Positions 37,501-49,734 of a stretch of 64,000 nt of DNA are shown in pieces. The notes below the pieces were generated by a model that did no database searches, was not told where the DNA came from, and saw only the letters and a program-made list of their open reading frames with translations. The stretch spans positions 20,414,211-20,478,210 of the forward strand of contig CM075104.1 of NCBI GenBank assembly GCA_037576195.1, given 5' to 3'. Every line of letters starts with the position of its first letter. Positions within the stretch are counted from its first letter, which is position 1. This DNA is from Phytoseiulus persimilis (taxonomy: Eukaryota > Arthropoda > Arachnida > Mesostigmata > Phytoseiidae). Made by a program: the position numbers and the translations under genes.

Positions 37501-38947
37501 CCTGCCGCAGTGATTTCTCCGACTGACTGGGAACTACAGACTACCCGGCCGCCAGGCGACCGCTCGCCTGCCCGCCCACCTCATTCGAGAATCTCTTTCT
37601 GAGGCAAAAGGCAGCGGGACAGGCGAACGAGGTTTGTTCGCTTCGACATTTTTGCCTCCATTTTGACAGTGACATGTTCCGCGCAATTTAACCACCGAAA
37701 AACCAAAAAACGCTGAACTTCAAACGTTGCCCGACGTGAGATTGAGATCAGCCCCCCGACATTGTGTGGGAACGTCAATCTTTCGGAACCACGTCAATTC
37801 ACGGAGAAAATTCGCACACCATTACTGCGTAGACAACGTCAAGACAACGGATTACAGGGCAGAAGCAAAGAATCGACTTCTCGAGAGCTGAGTTCGGAAC
37901 GGGAGCTCGTCACAAAAGGAGGGGAGCCACCGACGTACCGATCAGGCCGGACGAGAGGCCGAGCGAGTAAGGGATAAAGGAAAATCGGTCCCACGGGATA
38001 GGTTCGGTTCGGGGAGCTGGAAAAGTCCGGTCTGAAGAACCAGGCCAGAAAAGTTCCGCTCACAACAGATGAGGCTGTAATTGGAAGCTTAAGAGGTCGA
38101 CCGAGCGAAACGGATGCTCGAAGCCCAAACGAGCTGCACAGTGTGAATGAGTGCGCGGAGGAAATCAGACTGACGGAGAAGGGCCACGACTTATTTCTGA
38201 GTCCTTTGTGTTCTTTCAGTTGAGCAGATTTTTCTTCCCCCCTCCCCCCACCTTCCCCCCAACATACGAAGCTCCTTGGGCAGCTGCGGTCGGGGTCCAA
38301 CTGTCGATGGACGATCGACGATGATGGTTATGGCGTTGATGACGTCGGCGGCGACGACGTCAACAACAGCACCAACCAATAAGCCCAGCGAGCCGGTAAC
38401 AGAGCTAGCAAGAGAAATAGTTACGCCGACCATCTGACCTGGCGGCTGTTTCTGCTGCCGCTGCACTTTGAGAGGAACCTTACGCAAGCTTCCCAGACGT
38501 TCGGCCGGCAGCAGAACGGCCGGTGAGCTGCGGTTTAGTTACTCGATGGCCTGTTCTCAAACAGCTGAATGACGGAGCGGCTCGTTGCGACGGCATATGC
38601 CAACGACGCCGCAACGTCGTCGGCGCCCTCCATTCTGGGTCGACTTGAGAGGTGAGCGACGCGGGATGAGCTCATTGCAGTCGGTCGGTCGGTCACGTGG
38701 TCTGACGGTCCCAGACTGGGATAGGTAGGTGTCTCACAACAAACCAAGAGTGCCTGCTTGCCATTACTCCACATCCGACCGTTTGCTGATTCGTGGGTTG
38801 GTTCATGCGCGGATCGACAACAGCTTGAGCCAGTGGCGGAGCGGCCCTCTAAACGCAGCTGCATGAACACGTGCACTTCTATCTTCTTCTCACATACGTC
38901 CCTGAGATTCGAGAGACAGACTGGGGAGAGTTGGCTGTGTGAGCCTC

Positions 38948-39304
38948 TATAAAAGCACTGGATGAATTTCGAATGAGTTCACACGATGTGGCGCCGGCGA
39001 CCTTTGACAAATCTCGAGGCAACGAACTCCGATAAGTTCCAGGGGAGCCCCAGATCGCACCGGGTGTTTTCCAGTCTGAGATCAGGCGATTGAATTCTCT
39101 CCAGTGACTTTCCAATAAGCGGAAGTTTGTCACGAGAAGGTTTACGGACCCTCGCGGGAGCTGAGAACAGCGCTTCGGACTCCAATCCTCAGCAGAATGG
39201 TAATCGAGTCAACCACGTTTGTCGACACGGAACTCGTCTCCAAATCAGGGCTTCACCGAAATATGGATCTCCTTGAACTCCGAGTCGTCGACAAACATTT
39301 TTGA
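38948..39304 (+). other. TATA-headed small transcript candidate
   Basis: TATAAAAG (38948-38955) is followed 240 bases later by a 35-codon frame at 39197-39304 beginning MVIESTTFVDTELVSKSG. The Met-Val/Ile-Ile start and the size recall the HLH copies, but no helix 1 or helix 2 pattern follows in any frame. Shorter upstream frames begin near the predicted start site. Could be a non-coding or micropeptide transcript. Confidence 0.2.
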
Positions 39305-41092
39305 GTCCTCTCCAGGAGCTCAGTGTGAGCGTCAGAAGCTCGCGAGAGAATCCTCTGAGTGTTATCGCAGATTCACGTTCGATTGTGTGAAACTGAGGGG
39401 ATGCGTGAAGTGTATGCTTACGTCCCTCGCGTCTTTCGGCATCTCTTGTGCAAGAGAATTCGCTAATGGACTCCCTCGAAGCTGTTTGCCAGCTCTCACA
39501 ATTTCTCACGGTTGCTTGCAAGTCCCGCGTGAGAACATGTCCGTCTGCCTGTGAGCTCTCCCGTTCGCAGAGTTGCCCGCCGGCTCGTTCCGTAAAAGCT
39601 CTCCGCTCCTCGAAGAGCTATGGCGAACTTTGAAGCGTATCGTGTTCTCTCAATTTAATACACCTGTCAAAGTTGGTCTGCTGCGACGGATGCATCGACG
39701 ATACCCCTCAGACGACCGCTAGATGGGAACCGATGCTCGTGCTGCCTGCGTCGTCGTTCATTTGCGAGCAATACCGCGCCAGGAAGCACCAGCTCCACGG
39801 CAGGCGATCACGTTCCGAGGAATATGTTGTAATTTTGAACGAGCATCATCTCGGGGAGATGGGCGCGAACACCTCCGAACAAGTGTTCCACCTGATGTGG
39901 ATCGAACAGCGACTCTCAATCTTCTGACAATCGGTAGAACGCCGGTCGCGGCGGAGTTTCCTGATTCGTTGATTCTGGTCTGGTCAATCTCAATTGTGGA
40001 GCTCCTCGGGAGTGTGTTCCTCTTGTCAGTTGTCTCCCCGGTTAACAGGGAATAAGGACAGAGAATCTGGGAAGCGTCTGCGACCGGCGCCGAAAGCCAC
40101 ACTACAGCCGCTCTCTCCGCTTGCCCAGATTGGTTTGTTTAGAATCCGCGCATCCCGCGCGGCCACAGTTCGTCTCTGTGTGTGAAAGAGACAGAAAAGG
40201 AGCAAGAAAAAAAACCGGCACCGAGAAGACAAGTAACAGTTGCCAGATGAGATGATCGGAGGTGCCGGAATGCTTTGCAGATGCGCCCCTGTAGAAATCT
40301 CTTCCCAAGGCTGGGGAAACTTTTTCGGAGTGCCCGCGTCCGCGCACTGTGGACATTCGTCGGGCGCCTACGAACTCGAGAGAGTTTCCAGCCGCGGTTC
40401 GGTCCGGCTCCGACCGGACCGCCGACCCATCCTCGCTGAGATGTCGGTCGGCTATTCATGTTGCCAAGTGGCTTCAAAAGCGAACTCGCTTCGGGTTTCC
40501 CAAGAAGATGAGAGCGAACATCTGGAAACCTGGCTCTAATTCCTCACCGAGCTTAGATCAAAGCTAAATGAAGATCAACACCCCTGCCTGCACCTGGCTC
40601 TGGGTCGGACTTCTTCGGCGGCGGAGTCGGAATCGATCCCGGAGCCGCAGTGTTCTTGGCGCCTTGTTTTCACTTTCACCCCAATCCAGGTGCAGTCGGA
40701 AGCTTCAGTCGCACCGACTGTTTCTCCGGCGCGAGTCCGTCCCATCCAAACCGCAAGACGGGCCCGAGCACCCACAGCACCCGACGAGGATTCGGGCTCC
40801 GACACTGTCGGGGATATTTCCGCGGGATGATCTCCTTCCCCCACCCCTGATCCCGCTGCGGTAGAAATGCCCGAATGAGCGGAGTTCCGTTAAACTCGGA
40901 GACGTCACTCCACACCCAGTCGCGATCGTTACCTCCTCCCGTTATCCGTGGTCTCGCCCAAACACGGACTCACTGACCCACGTAAAACAGGATCCCCACC
41001 CCTCCCCCTCTCAGATCTATCGTTGCGCCCGCGTATCCATTCCTTGGTCGGCCCGCCGATCGACCGGCCGGCCGGTCTGTCGCTGAGTCTTT

Positions 41093-41131
41093 CAGTCAGT
41101 CAGTCGGTCGGTCGGTCGGTCGGTCGGCCGG
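41093..41131. repeat. CAGT/CGGT microsatellite
   Basis: Three CAGT units followed by about six CGGT units. Confidence 0.85.
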
Positions 41132-44100
41132 TTTGTTCGACAGTCCGGATTCCTTGCTGGCGCCGGCCGTCTGGCCTTACACCTGCATGAAGATCCCGTC
41201 CGACTCCTTCACACCATCGGCGGTTCTGGTTTTTCTGCTGCTCGCCCCTAGGAATTTGCCTTTCTTCGCACCTGTGGTTGCTCGGTCGCTCTATCGCTTA
41301 CTTGCTCGCTGTATCGGCTGCTCGCTCGCTCGATCGGGCTGTGGGTCGCTCTGTCGCTATATCCTTCTATCCGTCGGTCTGTTTGTCTTCAAGTCCATCT
41401 GTCGGTGTTCAATCGATGGAACTGACGCCCCGCTGCTGACTAGTCCAGCTTGACACCAATCGCGAGAACCGCGGCGGAAAATGAAACCCGGAATCCCATC
41501 TCGCCCCCGACGTTCCAGAAACGTTAGAGGATGCAGATAGTTGGCTCACCGTTAACGAGTGAGGGAAACCGGACGTTTTCCCTGTTCCACCCAGCGCAAC
41601 GGATTTTCTCAGCTCGACGGTTCGATGGCCAACACCGAACGCGCATGTCTCTGGAACCATCCACCTGAAAGAGCCCGCGCTCCGAGGGTCTTCCGCAGTC
41701 GCGCGTTCTCGGAGCATGATCGCGGGCGCTTAGCGGTGGCGTCGACAGCAGGGAGCTGCCGCTCCCGTTCGGAACGGTCTCGATGCGCAAATGTGCCGAA
41801 CTCGCGAAAACCGCCCGGGCCGGACTGAGTCCCCGGACGTTCTTCTGACGCTTCTCAATGAAGCGCGTGCTGAGACTGCGCGCGCAGTGATGGAGCAGGG
41901 AGCGGTTGCATTGGTGGCGCTCATCGGACTAAGGAATTCGATGAACGAATTCGTGGTCTGCCTAGTTTCTCTTCTGGCCCCCTCCAGGTGGCTGTTCGAT
42001 GCTCGTGTTGGCGTCTTTGCCGTTGGCTGACGGCCGTCAGCCTGCCCCCGAGGCACGATCCACCCAGCCAGTACACTCGGCAGCGGCAAGAGATGCTGCC
42101 GCAAGAACGCAGTAATGTGAAAGCGAACGTCAGCCTGCCCGTTCGACTCGTCTGGCTGCCACCCAGCCATCCGACCCTGCATCCAGCCAATGTTGTTGTT
42201 GGCAAGGAGCCCCTTGGAATGCCGGAGCCAGTCGGCAGCGAAGGAACGTTCGCGCACACCTGTGTTACCTTTAAGCTGAAGATAAATCCGTAAGATCATT
42301 GCTCTGCTCTGACGTCGCATTCCAACGTCGATGACTCTTGGCTGAAGCCGACGGCAACGTCGGCTGTGTTGGTGGTTGCGGGAGTGGTAGCCGCGGCGCA
42401 GCGGTGGCAACGACGACGATTGTGCGCTTGTCGGCCGCGGTCGCTTATCGCCGTTTTTTCTGTCGTTTTTACTGTTTGGCTTTTTCGGTTCAGTACACAG
42501 CACAGGATGAAGTTCCGAGGTCTGGAGCAAGAACAGCCGAGGAGGTTTACTACGCGATCACCGAAACGTCGAGTAGGTTCGAGTGAATCGACGGGATGCA
42601 ATGGAAGCTCCGTGTTGCCACTGATTTATTCGAGAGTTTCGACTTCGGGGCGATTTCATGGAATGTTGTCTTCCGTCGCCTCGTGCTGTCGACGTTTTTG
42701 GACGAAACTCCTCCAGGCGGGCGTCTGCGTGCGCAAAAGACTCGCGAGCCCCGGATCTCGATTTGCTTTCTCTCCGACGATTGGTTAACAACAACGATCT
42801 TCCCCATCCACCATGTGGCCGGCAGAGTGGTTGCCGGTTAGAAATTTGTTCCCAGCAAAGCTTCATATGGTCTCCTCCAGGTGAGGTGAAGTTTCGTTAT
42901 ATGAGTGTGAGTGGGTATGGAAGGCCCTATGAGGGACATCTGCCTCTCGTCTGTTTTTTGCTGCGGCGGCGGCTCCTCGGCTGCCGTAGAGGACAACATG
43001 GCAGAACGGCAGAAGCTCACCGATGTGGGAGCAGCTGTTGGAATGCCGAGTCCCAGATGGACGATTGAATTCGACAGACGAACCAGGAAGTCCTCAACGG
43101 CTGGTTATTGAGATCGCGGCGGAACTCAAGACAAGGTCAGAGAAGAAGTCATCTGCCGATTCGAGACAGCCGGCGCGTGCCACCAACATCAGCAGCAGCT
43201 CTGGTCCCGATTGAGACTGGACGCGCTCGGTCAAGCCGTCCATCGTTGCAGACAGAACTCGTTCGCGGGTCCACGAAAAGACACACAGCTCTCGCAGAAC
43301 GCTGATCCAGCAGAATAGCCGGGTGCGGATTGCCGCGTCGCAATCGAGGTTAATTAATTGGATTCGGGCGCGCTAATCCAGTTTGTAGGGAAGAGTTCGG
43401 GGCGCGGTTCAGCACAAGCTGTTCCGCAAAAAGGAACCGCCGCATGAGAGCATCGAGGTGGACGAGTTATGGACCGGTAGGAAGAGACAAGCTGCACTTA
43501 AACAAAACAGCAACAGCCGCAACGGCGGTAACAGCAGTACCAGCACATATGTTCTCACATCTGGTCCTCTTTGCAATGCTCGGAGCGTGCGAGTGAGGGA
43601 CCCGGTGAGCGACATGGAACTGAATGGAATTCTTCACATATGCCACTTCGATGCGACTGTTGTTCGTTTTCTTCCCCTGGCAATCTGCTTTCCAATCTCG
43701 GGTGAGCCTTGCGTCCCTTGAGCTTCGCGAAACTCCGACAAAATGAAGCTCTCTCGCCGCTAAGAAAGAGTGCGACCGTCTGGGCCAGAAGTCCTGTCCG
43801 GCCTGGAGTCCTGCGCTCCGTCTCGATCAGGTCAGCGGTTCTCGGAGCGAAGTCCGACGCGAAGTTCGGGCCGTCATCGAAGGACGCTCAGGAGTCGATT
43901 GCGACAGTTCGCGGCCGCCGCCGCCGCCACCGCTGCACGGGACAGTTACTTGCGAGTCCATATCCGGTTGCGGTACCGTTCGAACACCGCTCCGGCTCGG
44001 AGAGTTTGGACCAATATTTGCGCTCAGTCGTCAGCCCGTTCGTGCTGACCGGAGTTGTGACCGGTATTCGGGTTGTTTGCTCCGGGTCCATCGAACCATG

Positions 44101-44611
44101 CAAGAATCTCTGTCTGTCCATGTATTCTCGTCTGTATACGCAAGCGAGCAACAGCTTGTCGTGAATGAAAGAAAGCTGTCTTCCTCGGCCAGCGTCGAAT
44201 CGCCCCAGCCGTGGTCGGAGCAGTTGATCGCCGAGGCTGGCAGCCAAGGTGTCTTCTCGTCTGACGTCGTGCTCCTCGTCGTCTGGATGGCGCCAGCGAG
44301 AAATCCTCAGGTGGCTGCTTTGATGTGGCCGCGGTTACTTCATGGAGGATGCTCCGTGTTCCTTTCTAGTTCGGCCTCAACCCACTTGCCCAGTGGGCTC
44401 CCCGGCCGACCGGCTGGCTGGGTGGTTGACTAGTTGCTCGGTTATCTTTAAAGTTCATCTTAATCGACCAGTCCGGCCGCCTGTTCTCAAATCGTTCCCG
44501 AGAAAATCGCGCGAGATGCGGCAGCCAGAGCTCATTCCAGAATGTCGGGAACTCCACGCAGAGACCGAGACTGGCTCTTCTTCAAACATGACGGTACACT
44601 TCAGCGTTTCG

Positions 44612-44624
44612 CCCCCCCCCCCCC
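44612..44624. repeat. Poly-C tract
   Basis: Thirteen consecutive C. Similar runs occur at 18083-18094 and 29278-29288. Confidence 0.9.
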
Positions 44625-45241
44625 TCCTCCACACGACGTGAGGCCAAAGGGTCGTTCGAGCATATGGGCGACACGCGGAAGGTGGCGACTAAGTGATTAC
44701 ATGATGACGACGACGACACGTCGATTGAAAAGTTCGAGACGGAGCCGCAGGGGGAGAGATCTGAAATTGGTTCGGTCAACGGACGGCGCCAAAGGTCTGT
44801 TCCCAGACCGCAGGCTGCCCCGAAGAGTGGGAGTTGTAGCAGCTGCTGGCTCTGTGACTTTGAGAGTGGAGCCCGAAGGAATGCGGACTCCGCAGACGGC
44901 ACCACCTACGAAGAAGCTCCAAAAATGAACATATGGTCGGCAGAAACGAACCAAAGGACAGAAAACGTTCTCTTGGGCAACGGGTGGGTCCGTCCGTCAC
45001 CTTACTTGGCGCGTACGTGTAGGCCGCGCGTACAACAACGCCGCTTTCCCGCCGCCGGCTGAAGAGCGCCGGTCGCGAGATGACATTCCGCGGCCATCTG
45101 GGTGTTTGGGAAGACGTTTGTTTGTGTCAGCTGTGCTCTACTCTGCTTGTAGTACAGAGATGTTGGGTCTATCAGCGCCGTCGTCGCTTGGCCACGAGCT
45201 AGCCGGCTAACTGCGATAGCTTGCTAGTTGGCAGGCCTGTG

Positions 45242-45347
45242 TGTGGGAAACGGACGACGAAACAGGACGACAGCTGAGAAGCTCAGCAAGAGCTGCAGCT
45301 GCGATGATGACGACGAGCCGCTGTTTCATTGAACGGACGAACACGTG
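45242..45347 (+). promoter_or_regulatory. Su(H)-type site and E-box cluster upstream of HLH copy 3
   Basis: TGTGGGAAA (45242-45250) fits the Su(H) consensus YGTGRGAAM exactly. CAGCTG E-boxes follow at 45271-45276 and 45296-45301, and a CACGTG, the class bound by Hairy/E(spl)-type or E-protein dimers, at 45342-45347. The cluster ends about 80 bases before the TATA box. Su(H) plus proneural E-boxes is the known layout of Notch-responsive bHLH genes; function here is inferred from motifs only. Confidence 0.4.
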
Positions 45348-45425
45348 CTCGCTTCCTCGCCCGCTCACTCAGCTCAGCGCTGGGAAAGAGACGACAGAGA
45401 GCTTTTGGGGGTGGCGCCTGCTCCG

Positions 45426-45433
45426 TATAAAAG
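45426..45433 (+). promoter_or_regulatory. TATA box of HLH copy 3
   Basis: TATAAAAG, 137 bases before the ATG at 45563, with predicted transcription start near 45456. The clearest core promoter in the array. Confidence 0.65.
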
Positions 45434-45562
45434 GCTCGCCCTACACCTACAGCGGTAGTTTGACTCCAACCGTCGAACAACGATCACCTCGTCCTGACCC
45501 GACAGTGAAACTCTGAACGAATCTTCGGAAAATACCCGCTGTCGAAACCTCTCTGCAGCAGC

Positions 45563-45793
45563 ATGATCTGCCAAGTGCCGTCGGAGCTCATCGTCCGCAA
45601 GATGGAACAGCTCCAGCTGGTGACCTCCCCGCGCAAAGCCGCAACTTGCGAAGAGCAGCTGGGCGAGGAGTACTTCCTCCGTCAACTCCACCGGCTACTC
45701 CCCGTCGACGTCCAGGGAATGAACGAGCTGCAGGTCCTGCAATGCGTCATCGACTACATCCAGGATCTTTACTCAGTGCTCGGCGAGAAATGA
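45563..45793 (+). CDS. Micro-HLH protein without basic region, Id/emc-like (copy 3)
   Basis: Single-exon 76-residue protein. N-terminal motif KMEQLQL (13-19) as in copies 1 and 2. Helix 1 spans about 33-46 (LGEEYFLRQLHRLL), the loop starts with Pro47, and helix 2 is 56-73 (LQVLQCVIDYIQDLYSVL), the best fit in the array to the Id/emc helix 2 consensus. The segment before helix 1 is acidic (EEQLGEEY) and cannot bind DNA. It ends three residues after helix 2, so it is a bare dimerisation domain. Codon use is strongly C/G-ending, unlike copy 5. It has a TATA box, E-boxes and a Su(H)-type site upstream and an AATAAA at 46120, giving a compact transcript of about 0.7 kb. Confidence 0.88.
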   Translation: MICQVPSELIVRKMEQLQLVTSPRKAATCEEQLGEEYFLRQLHRLLPVDVQGMNELQVLQCVIDYIQDLYSVLGEK

Positions 45794-46119
45794 GCGCTCT
45801 ACAAATCAACGGACGTTCATCTATGACCGTGCAACGGAGCTCACGGTTCGGCTTCCGGACCCTCCCGCATGACCCGCACGCTGAGTCACCGGGAACTTCA
45901 ATCACGAGCTGAGGACAGCACCGGGCTTTGTCGATGCTCCTCGATTCCGGGCAGACGCTCGTTTCCCGGCCCGGTCCATGTCAGGACCGACTGGAGCCAA
46001 GACTCGACGACTTCGAGCATCCGCGATCCGAAGAAGCTCCGGGAGGAGAGTCTCCTCAAGCTGCATCAAGAACCTCTATCCTCTCATTGATTTTTTCTTG
46101 ACAAATTTTCAAAAACCCA

Positions 46120-46125
46120 AATAAA
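46120..46125 (+). terminator. Polyadenylation signal of HLH copy 3
   Basis: AATAAA 327 bases after the stop at 45793, within an A-rich run. Confidence 0.65.
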
Positions 46126-49100
46126 AAAGGCCACCGTGTCAAGAATTACCCCGATATATTTGTCTGCTCATTACCGAGTCTTGGGTCCCGCTGTTCTTCC
46201 TTTTCCCTTCCTGGGTTCGGTGCTTTTTTCCTCCAAGTCTCCAAGCTGCGTAAACTCCGCCCCTGGATCTGCGATGACAGGGAAAACTCCCCGAATCCAT
46301 CGCTCAGGGATCGATTCCACTCAATGATGATTCACACCCACCTTGGTCAACAGACTCGTCGAGAATGACGTCGAAATGGTCCGAATGGTCGCTGCGATAG
46401 GCTATGCGGAGCTTTCTGGTGTTTTCCGATTCCCAGACCGGGATGGAACTGCAGCACCGTGAGAATTCGCTCAGGAAAGGTACTCGGCAGAGATCGCTCA
46501 GACGAAATTTCGCTCGAGCTATTCCCCTCCCTTTTAATGATGGGGCGGTGGACGTCAAAACCATCGGAATGCTTTTGACTTCTCCTGACGTCGCGCCGGG
46601 CCCGACGTCGAAGGGAGCCTGCAGAGGCAATAGCAAAAGGCAAGCCTCTCCGCCGTAGGTGGATCTCCTCGCAGACTTCTGTGGTGGTAGTGGTGGTGGT
46701 CGTTGTTGGTGTTCAAGAGGAAGCGAATGCCGTTCCACCGGCAACGACGAGGCTTAACCGAGTTCTTCAGTCGGTGGCTTCATAGCTCCGTTAGTAGCTC
46801 GGTCGGTTCTCACGCTGACTTGACTCACAGCTGTGGAATGTTGCCCTTTTTGCCTTGCCTCGCCGGCCGGCCGGCCGGTCGGCCATCCAGCTCTGAGGAG
46901 GATGAGGAGAAGAAGACGACGAGAAAGGAGAAGGTAAGCATGGGACGGAGCTGACAACGACATTCCTCCGAGGTGGGACGAACGAAGAAAACGGGATGAG
47001 ACAGACCCACATACAGACACACCTGGGTTAGCTGAGAAAAGCAGAAACGAGAAAATGGCCAGAAGTGACGCCGGCGTGAAATTCAATCAAACTTGTCAAC
47101 AGAACGTTGGTCTGACAACTGTGAGAACAGCGTAGGTGACGACCCGGATGCAAATCACGAGCTAAGCCACTTGCCCATGGCTTTCTGCCTCCGGCGGACA
47201 TTTTATTTGTTCGATATCAAAGTTTCTTTCGTGGTGGATCGATCTCCCCTCGTTCAACTCGGGCGGTGGAGGTGGCGCGCCAGCGATCGTGGAAACATCA
47301 GAACTGGGCAACTCGACCTCTTAGACTCAGAGGGATCTGGGGAAATGAGAGAGAAATATACACGACCGGTGGTTTCAGGGCTGATTCTCTGATGGAACCA
47401 CGAAGCGAACAAGAGAAAATTAGGGGAACGGGAGGAAACCGTTTTGTAGTGCGAGCGAAGGCTCGTAAGCATTCCATGGGAACGGTGACGGTCAGGTGGC
47501 CCTCGGTCCCACGGAGGGGCGGAATCGAAGGACCTGAAGAACCCACGGAGCATGGTTCCTCAGGAAGAGCTCTGGATGAAGTAGGTTCTGGCGTTCTGGC
47601 GTCGTGACCACTGTGATCGCGAAATGCACCGGACCGGCTAACCGACAGAGGAAGTGGCGACATATCTGGTTATGACATTCGTTCTGATATCTCCACCGAC
47701 GGAGCCGTTTCGAGTTTCGGCGACGCAGCCGTCGGTTTTTTCACCGGTGCGCGTTGAGCGATTCGTGTCGAATGATCGCTTTGACGAAAAGAACGAGTCG
47801 CCGGATCCAACTCGGACTATGATCTCATTCATGAGGGTCTCGATCATGTCCAGACTCGATGGCGACGTCAAGATTTTCACGTTCCTGGAACGGAGGAGAT
47901 CGCATTTTTGTTTCGCTGACAAAGGAGGCTATCTCGCTTCGGTGTATGAGGGTTTGCCGGGAAGGCCATTGAGGACCGTTCGAGCCATCTTTTCGTTTCG
48001 AGGAACGAGAACGTTGGCGCCGAGAGTCTGATGCTGCACCTGGGCTTTCACTGCACTACTCATCGGGCGGAATTCGAGCTGCAGATCCCCTAATTGCCTG
48101 CCCTCTCGACGAGGGAGGAAATTCTTGGGTGAAGCACGTTCCTCGAATTCGCGCTTCTGCCGTTCGAAACACTGCGAATAGGATTATCATTGCGCGAGCC
48201 CTTCAAGGCGGTCGCACCGAATGTTTCCCCTCAGAGTGATTTTAGGTCGAACAATGCGTTTGATCATGGCGTGATGGAATCTCGCGGAAATCAAAACGTT
48301 CACCGAACACACACATCCGAATCGAAACGAAGGGGGTGCTGCAGCAATCGTCAGGCGCTTGTGAACTCGGCTTTGTTTCGAGGAGTCCATCTGCTCGTTG
48401 GTCGCCCGATGAGCGAACGAATGCGCACTCGCTCGATCGTGGAACGCTTCGCGCAAACTGCAGATAGTTCAGTGTGTATCTGAGAAAACGCGCGAGCCCA
48501 TTCGAGCGCACTATCGAAGTGAGTGATAAACACACAGAGCTATCGGCCGAGGAACAGACTCGCCAAGAACGAGCCCGCTTCCCACGAATGTCCCCGACTG
48601 TCGCTCTCGGTCGGTTCCCACGCGAAGTCTTGTGCCGATGGGATCAAACTTCACTCGCCTCCTGACCCAACCGCCCGCCATCGATATTACAATGTGACGA
48701 AGGACTCAAATGCCAACGGCACGAGGAGTTGTCGAGATGTCAAATTCGCGTGTGTTATCCCTTCTTTAGATCCTGGTCTGCGGTTCCCGCGGGACCAAAA
48801 TCGCACGCAACCTCCGGAAAGTCGTGCTTCCGCCGGGGAGCTTCCCAACTCTCCGCACTCGCGGCGCTCGGATATCGTTGAGCGGAGAGTCCACGGAAGA
48901 TCGCTGGAAAACGCCTACCGGAGACAACGAAAACACTGTGGCATGAAGGAGTTGCGCTCAACCGAACCGAACTCGGGGAAAGCGACTGGAACTTCTTGTT
49001 GGTCGAGTGGCATATGCTCCCTCGGAGTTTTACTCGGGGCAGAACCATCTGTATTTGCTCTTCATGAACGAGCGCAACGAGAAGCCCACGCCGCGCAGAG

Positions 49101-49654
49101 AACTCCCCAGAGTCGCTGGAGTTCGTTGCAATGGGGAAGAGGAGGGAGATTCCAAGGCATTTAATCAGTGACTCAGTTATCAAACAACGCCACGACAAGA
49201 GCTCGATTGAAGTAGCATGTCTATTAAATTATTGATCCTGTTGGCTCGCTGCGCGACTGCCTGACTGGTCGACTGGTAGGTGCTCGAGACATCTGCAGGG
49301 AACCATATGTCCTTTGCCGAGGAGGACATACCCTGTCGGAAACCGCCGTCGCAGTAACAGCAGTAGCAGCACAGCGCCTGCTCGGGCCTGCCTGGCATAT
49401 GCTCCACGCACCCAGTTGCACGGCCGACCAGCTGCCAGCAGCCAAGCTCGTCTTTAACCAACCAGACCTCAACTTCATGAGATTCGATCTCAACGGCTCG
49501 CCGCCACCACGTGCTTTTGGTGTGAGGAGGAGAAAGCTTCCCTCACCACCAACGGTTGAATAAGATGAGCTGACAGTCGGCCGAAACTTCATTCATTCAC
49601 GCAGTCAGTCGATTCGAAGTGCGCGTTCCATCGTCAGCCTAACGCGGCAGACCA

Positions 49655-49671
49655 TCGAAGTCGACAGACCG
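49655..49671 (+). promoter_or_regulatory. Leader motif shared with HLH copy 1
   Basis: TCGAAGTCGACAGACCG, 64 bases before the ATG at 49735, matching 15 of 17 bases with 20627-20643. Confidence 0.35.
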
Positions 49672-49734
49672 GTTCTTCACGAGTTACCTCCGTTTTCGCC
49701 GGGCGCGCCGCACCACCGCCAAGTTCCCCTCATC

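Larger units (their letters stand above)
34253..45241. other. 11-kb spacer between HLH copies 2 and 3, repeat-rich
   Basis: After the 3' UTR of copy 2 (to 34569) there is no supported gene. The stretch is rich in simple repeats: CCG/GCC tracts near 35685 and 36935, 12 T near 37467, CAGT/CGGT near 38687 and at 41093-41131, and 13 C at 44612-44624. A TATAAAAG at 38948 heads a possible small transcript. Several CGTGGGAA/TTCCCACG words (near 37241 and 37766) match Su(H)-type sites. It may be regulatory DNA for the HLH genes. The 266-codon minus frame at 41730-42530 is GC-driven and not convincing. Confidence 0.4.
45794..49734. other. 3' UTR of HLH copy 3 and spacer to copy 4
   Basis: The UTR ends at the AATAAA at 46120. 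The remaining 3.6 kb has GTGGTN repeats near 46685 and coding-like but unsupported frames at 47654-48031 (+) and 48755-49198 (-). Just before copy 4 there is a TATA-like GAATAAGA near 49558 and the leader motif at 49655. Confidence 0.35.

Noticed and set aside
41730..42530. 266-codon minus-strand open frame
   Set aside because: Arg/Ser/Pro-rich, GC-driven, no splice or family pattern; only slightly longer than expected by chance for this base composition.
48523..49164. 213-codon plus-strand open frame
   Set aside because: No promoter, splice or domain support; opposite-strand frame equally open.
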